64,000 bases of DNA from Adiantum capillus-veneris (Eukaryota; Streptophyta; Polypodiopsida; Polypodiales; Pteridaceae). The notes beneath the pieces were generated by a model. It was not told the origin of the DNA, searched no databases, and worked only from the letters and a program-made list of their open reading frames with translations. Position 1 is the stretch's first letter. The number at the start of each line of letters is the position of its first letter. A program made the translations under genes and the position numbers. Positions 35,801 through 48,700 of the stretch are shown one piece after another. The stretch is from the NCBI GenBank assembly GCA_014529385.2, contig CM043949.1, positions 107,235,054 through 107,299,053 on the forward strand, written 5' to 3'.

Positions 35801-38800
35801 CAGAAGACTTTGCACAACAAATTATGATGACGCGGCACTTGTACGGACGTTCCGCAATTCGCGGCGGATTTTTAGGAAAATCTCGAAATTTTAGGAAAAT
35901 CTCGAAATTTTAGGAAAGTGTTTTTTTGAGGTGAGCTTTTCATATTTGATGCTTTTTGGCTTTGGGCCTTTAAATATGAGCCTTGGGGGCCCTCTCTGGT
36001 AGTCTTGAACGAGCAGATTGCAGAGGAGGTGCTCTGCGGCTGTTGTACTTTGCGAATCAACAGTAATGTAAAGAAATACCGAAAGGGGCGCCAAGGTTTG
36101 GGGCCAATACTCTCTGCGGTGGATTTCTGCCACTCCGTGTCACGTGTGCTCTCTCTCTCTTTTAGTTTCAGTTGTTATTGAAGTGCTAAAAGTGTGTTCA
36201 ATCTGTTCTTTTCGGTTCGCATGTGGTGCCCATCTTGTGATAGTGGTATCAGAGCATCAAGCGTGTGCTTTTCTCAAAGCGTACCGGTCTTTACTAAAGA
36301 GCAGACAGATCACTTGGGCACAATTTTGGAAATTGTTATTGAAGAATCTTCGTGTTCCGACCTCGGACTTATTAGCCACCTCCACCCTTACTTCATCGTT
36401 CTTTCGGGCACGCTCCCCTCTTCACCGCTCATGTCTTACAGGGCATGAGCCGTTAAGATCACGTGCAATAGAAGGATCAAGATTTGTTTCGAGCTGCTGT
36501 TTTTTTCAGATGAAGTGGTGGATGTCTATAGCTATCAAGCCGCTCACTCCAAGGACTTGGCAAGCTTTCAAGAAATTTTTTGCCCGAAGTTATATTGTTT
36601 TTGGCAACTTCTAGCAGAGTGGGGCATCGTGAAATGCTTGCCACGAAAACCCTACAGATTACGACTTGAAATTTTGGACATCTCTCACCAGGTGTCTCTT
36701 CTCAAGCTGATAACCTTGGAGGCCGAGTGTGATTGCTATGTCTTGGGACTACCATCACCGCCATAGGAACACTGTCTGTCCAAGAGCTGATGGACCATGC
36801 TGTGGTCGGCTATGACCTTATGAGAGGAATCTAACCCTAATTTTTGGTGCAGGTTTCAGGATGGAAAGTCAATCGACTTTTCGAGCTCGAATGATGTCGA
36901 GATTGCTTTTCAAGTTTGAATTTTGTTTGAGAAAAGTATTGTTTGGAATTTGTTTGAAATGGATGCTATCTGTTTTGAACTTGTCTTGGTGTCGATTTGA
37001 ACTATTTGACTCTGGTTTTAATACTGGTTTCATTAATTGGTGATTAACTCTCGGGAGGAGTAGTGAGAAATGCTGTTTTGGTATTGTTTGAACCTCGGAA
37101 CGACGCAGACGAGATGTCTGGGGATCGTTTCGTTGTATGCTAGAAAACCTCCGAACGATGCAGACGGGATGTCTGGGGAGCGTTTGCTTGTATGCTTGAA
37201 CCAGCAAGCGATGCAGGCTGCGGTTTGGGGAGCGTTTGGTTGTACCAGTCCTCTGAACTCATGCCCCGGATCTTTCTAGGTTTTTTGCGGGGGTAGTGAC
37301 GAGGTAGTCGTTGAGTAGCTTCATACCGCAAACCGTCTGTCTCGGAGGAGTGCTCAGCGGCGGTGTTCGTTGTGTCTTGTAACATGCATATGTGATGTGC
37401 CAACCACTGAATATTCCTAATTGAATGAGATTGCTTGGGTATGTAATTTTAGTGCATCAAGACACCCATGGAAGATCAGTGCGGTCTGGGTGTGATGGCT
37501 AATTTTACTACGCCGGAATATCAAGAGTTCGGATATGGACGAAAGGAGAAGCCAACTCCTTGATCAAAAGAGCCAAAGGAAAAGCCAACTCCTTAACAAA
37601 AAAAAAGCAAACGGATTGTCCCTCGAAGTGACTCTCGAAATTTATTTATTTTGAGCTAACTTGAGTTGTTTTGCAGATATGCTGTAATCGCGGACGATTA
37701 CTTTCTTTCAAGAAGGGAGGATGTCACAAACTGCTAACGTGTCAAGCCACTGAAGAACGGAGCCAACCTTCAGATCTCGGCCAAGGGGCCAAAACCCTAA
37801 GAAGAAGCAACAGCAGAAGAAGAAGTTTTACAGACTTACAAAGTCTTGATGAGTGGCCTATTTTTAAAGAAGAGTTCCCACCAACTTACGGGACCCCGTC
37901 CGATGGGGCCCAAGTGACATAAAGGCATTAAAAATAAAGCAGAACACACTCAGAAGACTTTGCACAACAAAATATGATGACGTGGCACTTGTACGGACGT
38001 TTCGCAATTCGTGGCAGATTTTTAGGAAAATCCCGAAATTTTAGGAAAGTGTTTTTTTGAGGTCAGCTTTTCATATTTGATGCTTTTTGGCTTTGGGCCT
38101 TTAAGTATGAGCCTTGGGGACCCTCTCTGGCACTCTTCAGCATGCAGATTGCAGAGGAGGTGCGGTCAGTGCTCTCTTGGGATGGAACTCTGCCACTCCC
38201 TGCCGTGCACTCTCTCTCTCTCTCTTTCAGTATCGTGTTATTTAAAGTGCTAAAAGTGTTTAGTCTGTTCTTTTCCGTTGGCACGTGGTGTCTGTCCCCG
38301 TGACACTCCCTACACTACAACTTGCCACAGAGCTCATCCCTCGGGAGTGGTGCAGTGATAGAGAGTGGTGTTGGGAGCTCATTTGCGGCGTGACACGAAA
38401 TGAAATGATATATTAACGACTACAAAAGGCCAAAATGACCTATGAGACCAAACTGATTACAATGGTGAGTCTAGTACCAAGTCTGGGTACAAATAAAGAA
38501 AACTACAAACTAGAAACTGAGACAGGAGTGCTACCGATTCGTATGGGTGGCTGGTAAGCTGAGCAATGGTATAATGCCACAAAGAGAGAGAAAATGAAAT
38601 GAAATGAAATGTTATATTAACGTCTTCAAAAGGCCAGAATGACCTATGAGACCAAATTGATACAAAAGTGGTGAATTTGTTACAATGTCTGGGTACCTTA
38701 GTACTAGAGAGAGAGAGGCTCTCCATGCTGATAACAAATTGCTGTGACAAGTGACCGGCATAGATCTAACATGTCCCAATGGATAGACCCGAGGTACACA

Positions 38801-39088
38801 CAATTGCAATTGCTACTGGACACTTGGAAACACTTTTTTAGTACTTCAAAACCATAGTTACCCGGAACGCGGAACGGGAACGGCAACGGCAACGGGATCC
38901 CCGCGGAACGGGGGAACGGCTAGGGGTCCGGAACGGGAACGTCGCGGAACGGGAGGTATAAAAAACACCCAAATAGTGCAATTTTTAGCTCCTTGTGTTT
39001 AAATACAAGGAGTATTAGAGTGCTTTGACTCTAATACTCACAAAAAACCTCGTTTTGAAGACCATTCAACCTTGCTATGACTAGATGA

Positions 39089-39142
<54 letters not shown>

Positions 39143-42100
39143 AGATTTGAGAGAGTGGGAGGGAGAGGAAGAGAGCTTGAAGCCTTGAAGCCTTGAGCCT
39201 TGAGAGAGTGAGTCTTGAGAGGGAGAGATCTTGAGAGTGAGAGGGAGAGCTTGAGCCTTGAGGATTAGCTTGTGAAGAGAAAGGGGAAGGGGGGTGCATT
39301 TTATGAGTCCTTGAGGCCTTGCACACTTTCAAAAGAAGCCCAAACATTTACTTCAATTTTTTCAATTTTTGCCAAATTTGTTTGTAGCCGTTGGCCGTTC
39401 CAGGGGCATTCCGGAACGGTCCGGAGGCGTTTCGGAACGTTCCGGAACGGCCGTTCCGGTTTGCATTTGCCACCCGGAATGTCAGACATTCCGGGACGTT
39501 CCGGAACGTTCGGGAAGAGAACTGCCCCCCGGAACGCCGGAACGGGGGCTAGGAGGCGTTCCCCGGTAACTTGAATAACTGAGAGAGAAGATGACACGAT
39601 GCGGCGGAGTTCTGAGCCAAGACACACATTGGCCCCAAAGATTGGCGCCCCTTTCGGTATTTCTTTATTACTGACTTACAAAGGTACAACTCCCGAGGGT
39701 TCAACTCTCTCCAAGACTCTACGTCCAGATGCTCTGTGAGAAGTGGCCCTCTAGGCACTTATAAAGAGTATAAGGGATTCCAATTTCCAAAAGCAAGCCC
39801 CAAAAGCATCATGTCCAAAAGCACTGAATCCTAAAAGCATCTGCTCTCAAAAGCTGTCATCGCAAAACGCAGAAATCAGCTCCAGAGTCCAAGCTACTGA
39901 TAATTGGATTTTAGGCCCCTCAACAAGTGCTCCATAAGTTGGTAGGGTATCCTAACCCCTTGGGCCACTCGACATAACTTTATAAGTTGGGATTTCTTCT
40001 GCTTCTTTGTCTCCTTCCAAGGTTTAGCAAGGCACCTTACAAGGTGATAAAACAATGTGACAATATCATAAACTGACCGAAAACAACAAACTCTAAGGAA
40101 AAGATAAACATTGGAGAAAAGTGGGGCAGAGTTCACCACTCAAAAGTGTTGGCCCCTCGAAGAGGCGCCCCTTACGGTACTTCCTTCATTTTATTGCTCA
40201 AAGTTGCGGGTTACAACTGCCCGTGTGAGCCCACTCACATAATTTGAGTGCTAATGGCTCGCTGGCCTCATATTTAGAGGCACTCAGCCCCCAAAGCACT
40301 AAAAATAATCTGAAAGCAAAAGCTGATGCCAATAAAGCACCCAACGTGTAGAACTGCCATGCTAGTAGCCATTCATACACCTGCCACATCAACAATGTCC
40401 GTACGACCTACCACGAATCCCATTGCAATTCACGCGCTGCCGGACCCGGAATTGGTCGCGGGGTTCCGGCTCCAGCTGGCTCTTCCTCTGCTCTAGTCCT
40501 CATGGGTCAGGTATGGTCATGCCACTATGTTGTGACAAAAGGCCACAATTTTTATTAGAGCTTGAGGTTTTGAGAAGAGTGCTTGAGTCACCAAAGTGTG
40601 TCGAAGAACCCTTGTTTAGGATTCTTCTATTATTCAGTGTTGATTGTGTCTAACCCACCTACATGTACGTGGCCAATTATCTCATTCTTTAGGACTTGAA
40701 TCCGCTTGGTGTGTAGATAATCGACCTTAATTACCCGTGGCTTCCAATACTATATTTGTTGACATTTATAACATTCGAGGGCAGTAATCGACACCTCTAG
40801 AAGGCCCTTCTTCCGACTGCCTGAAACTGCATTTGAAGTTAGCATGGTTGGTGGTCCCCTTCCATCCTTAGCTGTAAGGCCTTCTAATAGCAGCTTTGCG
40901 TTCAGAAGTTGGTCGATACGGAAGGCCACCATCAGATAAGATTAAGCTTGAAGCTAGACCAAGGTCACAGGCAGCAAGGGTAAGTGGACCATAGATCATG
41001 TGTTGGGGGCAGTAATATGTGTGAGATATTGACATATATGGATGACAGATACAGTGTCTCCTTATTTTTCCTTTTTTTACACCGTTTTCTGCATGGGAGA
41101 TTGATTCTGGTTCATTGGATAGTTACTCTTGAGTTTATGCAATGTGTATGATAATTATTGTGGTTCATTTGTTGGTTGAGTTTGCTATGCATAATTCGAA
41201 GTTGCAGTTTATTCTCTGGCGTGTCTAGTTTGAGGCTTATTTTGTTTTGCCAAAAAAACACAATGAAAGTTCAAATTGAGTTTGACGAACAGGATGGACG
41301 GGAGAGGAGTTGCCGCCTCAAACTTCCAATGAAAACACTAGTGAAAATGCAGTTGATGGAAGACACTTTGAAAACGCTCTTGGGACAATTGCAAAGATTG
41401 GTTGAGGTAAAATCTGATGACAGAGAAACAAAATCAAGCACAGGGTGAGTATGCATAGGTCTCTTGGGCATGTATCATCACAAGGCAGGACCTGGGAGCA
41501 TGCTAGCTAGCGACCAGAGTGCCAGCTTAAGGACTTTAAGCCCTCCCAAGTATTAACAGGTCACTGCCTACTCATGCTGCAGATGCAATACTTCCGTTTA
41601 TGCAGTATAGATGACAACAAGGCCAAGGTCCAACGTGCCAATGACATTTGGTTAGATGTAGACTCTTGATGCTTGGTTTTTCCTGTCGCAAAATAACACG
41701 ACGCCTGTGCAGTCAAAGTGTATAGAGACTGTCTTGAAAGTTCTTCAGCACATTCCTAACTTTTTTCAGGTGCATAAATTTGCCTTGGAACTGAAAGGGA
41801 CATCGAGGCCTAGTGGGTAAAGAGAGATGCGATACATGAAAGAGACTATTGCACTTGCACTAGTTTTGGAGGATGGCAAGAAGGGCCCAGTGACACCCAG
41901 CCATGTTTCTACGTTCTTCAGTAGTTAGTTCTAGTGTGATGGATTATAGTCAGACGTGAGGGAAGGAAGTAGAAATCCGCAGTTGATTGCCTTTACTCTA
42001 AGGATGCAAATGTAGGATATTGTCCCACCTTCAAGTTTATGTGCTTATAAAACAATCTTCCCTCTGTCTACATTTATTATATCGTAAAGACTTCAAAAAA

Positions 42101-42725
42101 TCAGGCGTACTTAATAATGTCATGTGCTTCGTTTTTGTAGACAGAGGGAGAGTAATATTTACTCTCCCTCTGTCTACATTTATTATTTCGTGAAGACTTC
42201 AAAAAATCAGGGGTACTTAATAATGTCGTTTGCTTCGTTTTGTGACAACCGGAATTTAAATAGCTTTTCCTTTCTTTCTTGCTCTCTCTTAGCACCTAGT
42301 TTACAGTTATGCACCTTTTGCTATGAGACTGCTGTTATTTTCTTTTTCAATATATGAGTGGTTAAGACAACCTTTTTGTTCTTGTTACTGTAGATTGATT
42401 TTGATAAATCTTGTGCAGCTATAGTTGGCGATATAACACCCTCAGATGGAATTCCTAAACAAGAGAAAAGTAGGCGCGAACGGGCAGCAATTGATGAGAT
42501 GTGCAAATTGCTGGGTGGAGGTCTTGCAGGTAAAGTTTTTTGTCTAACTGCCATGAGTATCATGAGATGAGCTTGTTGATTCTGTAGTAATTGACAATTG
42601 AGCTATATTTGGTGAAGACGCCATGTAACATATATTCATGCATGAACGCATGTGCAAAGACACGCATCTTTTTATTATGGTATATCTCTCTTGGGAAATC
42701 TCAGAGAAAAGAGAAACGAACAAAC

Positions 42726-42770
<45 letters not shown>

Positions 42771-45700
42771 GTCATCCCCAACCTCACCTATGGCAACAAG
42801 CAAACTCAAATATATGCTTCACTCCAAACGAATTTCCATCATTGAATTGGAAATGAAAGCATGGAGAAAAGAGATGGAAGATTGGAGGAACGCGAAGACC
42901 GTTTTCCTCCGAGAAAATGAAGAAAAGGAGAAGAGGTGGAAGGACGAGAAGGATCATCTTCTCAACAAGATCGCCACGTTGGAGAATAGCATTTTGGACC
43001 TCCACAAAGAAGTGTTGGAAACACGGTCAAAAAATGGGCTTGAAGAGGGGGAATTTCAGCCCTCTTTGAGGGAAGAAATTGACAACATCAATGAGGAGAA
43101 GAAGTCATGGGCCGCGGTCATATCCGAAACGCAAAAGAAAGTAGAGGAGGCCGAAAAATGGATTGAGGTTGCCAAGAAAGGGAAAGGTAAGGAAGCTCCT
43201 TGTACACCCACTCTTATCAACATGACCCTCGAAGAGGAACAAAGAAGGAGGATGCGGGCTCTACATGTGAGGGTAACCGGCCTCAAGGACATAAACAATG
43301 TGGAAAAAGAGGTCACAAGCCTCACATCAATGATGGGGGTGGAGAAGCCTTCACACACAAAGGCATGGAGAGTGGGCAAGAAGAGTGAGGGCCCCGGAGA
43401 ATCTTCAAAGGAAAGAGCTCTCATACTACGCTTCCCTTCATTGGAAGAGAAGAAGGAATTCTTGAGGAAGAGATCTACTCTCAAGAAGACAGGTATTTTC
43501 TTAGGCGATGATCTCACTCTCTCACAACTTGCGCATATGAGAGAAGTAATGCCCGAGATTCAAGCGGCAAGGGAGAAGGGGAAGATGGCCTTTTACAGAG
43601 ATGGTCGGGTGGTGATTGTAGAGCGGCGCTCTACATGACGGTGCGAGACCTATGGGACCACATTGAGGATGGCGACTTGGAATTGTAATGGGTCTATGAG
43701 GTTGGATGTTGGTGCCTTTGAGGACAGTTTCAGAGACAAGGACATTGTTTTCTTTTCAGAGACTCACCAGGCCCCTGGCCAACTGTTGCCACATGTGGTG
43801 GGATACAAATGGGAGACAGCCCACAGAACAGTCACGAGATCTGAGCATGGGAGTAGAGGTTTAGGAGGAGTAGCGGTGTTGTTTAGGGAGGAGCTACAGC
43901 CACTACTACATATTGTACGGAGAGATGATCAGGCTAGATACATGTGGGTGAGGCTGAGAGCTGACACAGGTCGATTTCTATATATTGCTATATGTTACTT
44001 CCCCCCCAGTACGTCAGTATATGCTGTATCCAGAGGGCAGTCGCCTTTCTCAATTCTAGATGATGATATATGGGAGTTTTCTAGGGATGGTGATATCATC
44101 CTCCTAGGAGACTTCAATGCTCGAACGGGCAACTGTCAGACAGTCTTCTATGACACTTCAGATGAGATGCTTAGAGAGTTGGATGTGGGTGAGCTGGGGT
44201 TTGACAGATGCTCACATGACAGAGAGCAGACTGAGTATGGTAGATACCTCACGGAGATGACGACTACACATGGGCTAGCCATACTTAATGGCTTACAGCG
44301 GTTTCCTGGAGCAGCAGGCTTCACATGCTTTCCACACAGACATGGGGCCAGTACAGTGGACTATGTTATGACACAGCCGAGCTTTATTCCTTGTATTCAG
44401 GATTTCACAGTGGGAGCCAGACCAGTGGGCGTAGCAGTGGATCATGCTCTCTTGACACTGTCCGTATCTTTTCAGTTTAGTACAGCCCAGAAATCAGGAG
44501 GCAGGTCACACACCCGTTATACATTTACACCAGAGACTGACTCGGTTTATACAGAGGCGATCTGGGATCGTCTATGCACAGTTGCTCCAGGCCTCTCAGT
44601 AGAGGAGTGCACTACTTTACTGACTGAGACACTACATGATGCAGCATCAGAGGCATACCCACACACTCAACCGGATCGGGGGCGACATTCTGGGAGCATG
44701 CCTCAGAATAGTTGGTATGATGAGGAGTGCAGAGAGATGAGAGCCCAGCTTCAGAGGGATCTTCATTTAGGAGTCATCACCTACAGACAGTCGCGGATTC
44801 CTTTCCGGCGCCTTGTGCGAAAGAAGAAACGAGCTTACCTGCCCAGATGGAGCGAGACTTGTATCAGTTGTTCTTGAGTAGAGACTCAGGCGAGGCATGG
44901 CGACTCTTCCATGAGCACTCCCCTCCCCCAGTGATTACTTCTCCTGATGTGTGGGGCCAGTATGCGACATCGTTATATACGGTTCCTGGGCAGGATCCCC
45001 TTCCAGATCCTACAGAGCCATGTCCACCTACGAGCACCTTCTTTACCACTGAGATGGTAAAGAGAGCCATTGACAGGATGAGGACCAGGAGGGCTTACGA
45101 TCATGACGGTCTAGTAGCGGAGCACTTTATACATGCTAGGGATATGCTGATGGAGGTTCTTGCAGTGTTGTTCAATCGTGCCATGTGTGAGGGATTACCT
45201 GAGACTTGGAGGTTGTCTACTATTGTGCCTATATTCAAGGCAGGTGATCCTACAGAGCCTGGAAATTACCGCACTATTATGGTTGGACACACACTGGCAC
45301 GATTGTATGCATCCATTATTGAGCAGCAGTTGAGTAACTGGGCAGAGGGTGAGGGTGTACGGGCAAAGGGACAGGCAGGTTTCAGGAGGGGTTTCTCCAC
45401 TCTTGACCATATTCTGACACTCAGAGCTATCATTGAGGAGGGCAGGTCACATGGGAGACGGATTTATTGTAGCTTTGTGGATTTCCGCAAAGCATTTGAC
45501 ATGGTACCGAGAGCTCGACTGATGCGCAGACTGCAGGAGATGGGGGTGCCCACAGTGTTGATTTGGGGGATTATGGCTTTATACAGATCAGTGATGGGAC
45601 ATGTACGCACCCCAGAGGGGATATCTGACTTAGTTCACTCCACTATCGGGGTGAAACAGGGTTGCCCATTGTCTCCTACTCTATTTGGTATGTATGTTGA

Positions 45701-48700
45701 TGAGGTGTCTGATTACATTGACAGAGAGGGTGATAGAGGTGCCCAGCTGGCAGGGACGTGGATCCCATTGTTGTTATATGCTGATGATATTGTCTTGATC
45801 TCTGACTCACCAGAGGGTATGCAGCGACAGTTGGATGCATTACACAGTTTTGCAGAGGATAGTGGATTGTCTGTAAACCTTGGTAAAACCAAGGTCATGG
45901 TGTTTAACACCACAACGCAGTGGATCGGGAGATCGGCACCGACCTTCACGTATGGTCAAGAGATTGTGGAGTATACAGATGCATACACTTACCTTGGGAT
46001 AGTCTTCACTGGGCCGAGGTTTTCTTTGGGGAGAGCAGCAGAGACTAGACTGACCAGAGCTTATGCGGCCTTGGGAGGCTTGGAGAGGATGTGTTCGCAG
46101 GTTCAGTTCCAGGAACCTCGGACAAAGTTATGGCTCTTTGATACTTTAGTAGCCTCAGCTATGATGTATGGGGTACAGGTATGGGGACCTTCTGTAGGCC
46201 AGGATGGTTGGAGACGTATGGAGAGGCCCTTGGTATCTATGATCTCCCGATTGATTAGAGCCAAGGCCTCCGTACCTCACGCGATCATTCGAGCAGAGCT
46301 AGCTGCCCCCCCCATGGAGATTGAGGCGCTTACCAGATCAGTGTCCTTTGTGCACAGCCTATGGGATACTACTAGAGACAGATATGCTAGACTGGCCCTT
46401 GAGTCTTCCAGACAGTTAGCTCTACAGGGGGACACTTCATGCTGGTATGCACAGATGACTTCATGGTTTCAGACGCATGGCTTCACCATGGACAGGTTGC
46501 CCCCTTTCCAGTATTCTCTTCAGGCACCCTCGCTGTCTCTTACACGGGTGGAGATCACTAGACTCATTCGTCAGGACCTGATCCAGCTCGACACCAGGAG
46601 GACATGGATAGAGCCGCCTCAGTAGTTGAGCACGAAGATGGCTTTCTATAGAGAGCATCTTCTCCACCTCACAGGAGATGGGTTTGTGATTCGACCCAGC
46701 TACATGGACACACATATGTCTCATGGTTTGCGTTGTGCCATTGGTCAGATACGCACATCCTCACATCAGCTCGAGATTGAGACTGGTAGATTCAGAGGGA
46801 TACCATCAGACAGCAGGATATGCTGATTATGCAAGCGAGAGCCAGAGACAGAGTTGCACTACATATGTCATTGCACAGTGTTCTATGAGATACGGGGGCG
46901 TTTCCACTGCTTATTCAGAGAGGGTTTTGGTCCTCTATCTAGGGTCATGAGTTATGAAGATCAGAGATGTCTTGGACTATATCTACTTGAGTTACACAGG
47001 TATAGAGACACTTTACTGGGGAGAGCTAGAGAGAGGCAGTCCCAGAGACACATTACAGATTTCTTTTCACTAGATATGGGATAGCCAGAGGATCAGCCAC
47101 CACTGCAGAGCTCGTCCCACACTCATTCGACCACTACTGGCACTCTCATCGACCGAGCATTGGAGCTACAGAGATACAGACGACCGCGACTGAGGAGAGG
47201 AGCTACACAGCATCGACGGAGACTACAACAGAAGATTCGAGCCATACTCTCTCGACATCCAGAGTGCAGATGAGGATGGATCCTCACCATTTCTTCCATC
47301 TTTGTTTCACACACTGTTACATCCAGTTTACCGGGTACCTATTGTATCAGCTGCTACACCCACGTAGGTTTAGATTGTAGTAGTAGTAGTAGTATTTTGT
47401 TCCACTTCTAGTTCTTTTGTACCCAGACATGGTATTAGATTCACTATTTTGTAACTCATTGGTCTCATAGGTCATTTTGGCCTTTTGAAGACGTTAATAT
47501 AACATTTCATTTCATTTCATTTCTCTCTCAAAGGGGCTGTGTTCTGTGTACAAAATAGACCTCTAAAGATACTCAGTGGCCTATCACCCAGAGGAAGTAC
47601 AAAAGTGAGATAACAAAGTGTAGGCTATGTAAATGTCAAGGTGGTCTGTATGATGAGTGTAAAATGAACCACTAGGGAGGTGCATAGTGCCATGCTGGGC
47701 ATGATCCCAAGTGAAAAGAACTAGCGATCTTGCCCATGTGTGAAGACTTTGCCCATCTACGCTACTCCGCTTCTGGCTGAAGTATCCCTCTGACCACGAA
47801 GAGTATGCAGTAGCTCAGATCAAATGGCTGTCAAAATGGTGGATGTAGGGGAGGACCGTGCTCCCAGAATGTGAGCACATCGAGCCTTCTGCATCATCCA
47901 AAGCGTGATGCTGCATATCGTAGTGAAACCTCTGTCCTGCTGGTAGAAGTCCAACTGGTGGCCGCCATCTCGGATCATCTTTAGAGTCACCGGTCTATAT
48001 CCTAAGGAAGTAAGCACGAAGATTGGATCTGTCGGCAAGCCTTGAAAAAAGGTGTGTGACCTCAGAAATTGCAAAAGCCATACAACTGCCCCATGTCATG
48101 AACCCATCATGGATGCCCACTCTAATCAACAAACAACAAACTGCCATCCCCACTGGTTGCACATTTGGATAAACCCAGAAACAGTGCCTCAATGACTCGG
48201 GCTCTAAACCGCATCTCTGACAAGTCGGATCATGACCAGTGATTGCAGCCCAAGTGTCGACATGCAATCTTGCGTGCGCTATCATCCACACGAAAAAAGA
48301 TATTGTGCAGCTGATCCTGAAGGTCCAAATGCAAGACCAAAACGTCGCTGGAAAGCTGAGAGGATGTGCTGATCTTGTTGTACCTATGACTGGCATGGAG
48401 GGTGAGGTGGGCGTCGGGGCCGCAATAGAAGCCTCCTCCTAAGGGATACAATGTACTCAAAAAGGATAGAGGGGCTCCATCATTGTGCAACTAAGGTCAC
48501 TGCCACTCCTGATGATCCCAGCCCAATTGAACAAGGGGCTTTCCTTGCCAAATCCACAATCCCCAAAGTAGTGCCTCCTCATAAGTGAAAATAGGGTCAA
48601 TAGATGATCTCCTCCCAAAAGAGCCTACCACTCTAACAGGCTGCCAATAAGCAGTCAACTGCTGATTAGGTGGTACCTCACCTAGAAACTCTAGTCTAAT

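Larger units (their letters stand above)
35123..38305 (+). mobile_element. E4: non-autonomous LTR element with an extra LTR copy
   Basis: Three LTR-like units (35123-35574 partial, 35575-36242, 37722-38305), a PBS at 36244-36255, a 1.45-kb non-coding internal region and a polypurine tract at 37710-37721. No gag or pol motif is found in any frame, so it must have been moved by another element's proteins. LINE sequence flanks it on both sides, with about 35 bases of LINE lost at the insertion. Confidence 0.78.
5016..42418 (+). other. HDDC2 intron 2, 37.4 kb, transposon-filled
   Basis: Bounded by GTAAAG at 5016 and TTGTGCAG at 42417-42418. It contains nested Ty3/gypsy elements in both orientations, a fragmented L1, LINE family-B tails, LTR relics, a GGAACG inverted-repeat element and MITEs. 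By comparison introns 1, 4, 5 and 6 of the same gene are 550, 148, 73 and 165 bases. Confidence 0.88.
42769..47522 (+). mobile_element. LINE family B, copy A
   Basis: Non-LTR retrotransposon with ORF1 (coiled coil plus RRM-like and C-terminal domain), ORF2 (APE-type endonuclease, RT, CCHC-like zinc motif, basic C-terminus), a 3' UTR and a tail of CATTT repeats (47503-47522). It differs from family A in ORF1 type, in lacking zf-RVT and in its tail. It is 5'-truncated relative to copy B, whose ORF1 has a different and longer N-terminal part. A few stops and one frameshift inactivate ORF2. Confidence 0.9.

Noticed and set aside
36144-37403. Frames of 83-156 codons in the E4 internal region
   Set aside because: Overlapping frames on both strands without any motif. 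The region is better explained as the non-coding interior of a non-autonomous LTR element.
5016-42418. HDDC2 exons as a processed pseudogene or fragments of one
   Set aside because: Exons keep GT-AG borders, correct phases and an open frame, and introns 1, 4, 5 and 6 are ordinary. A retrocopy would have no introns.
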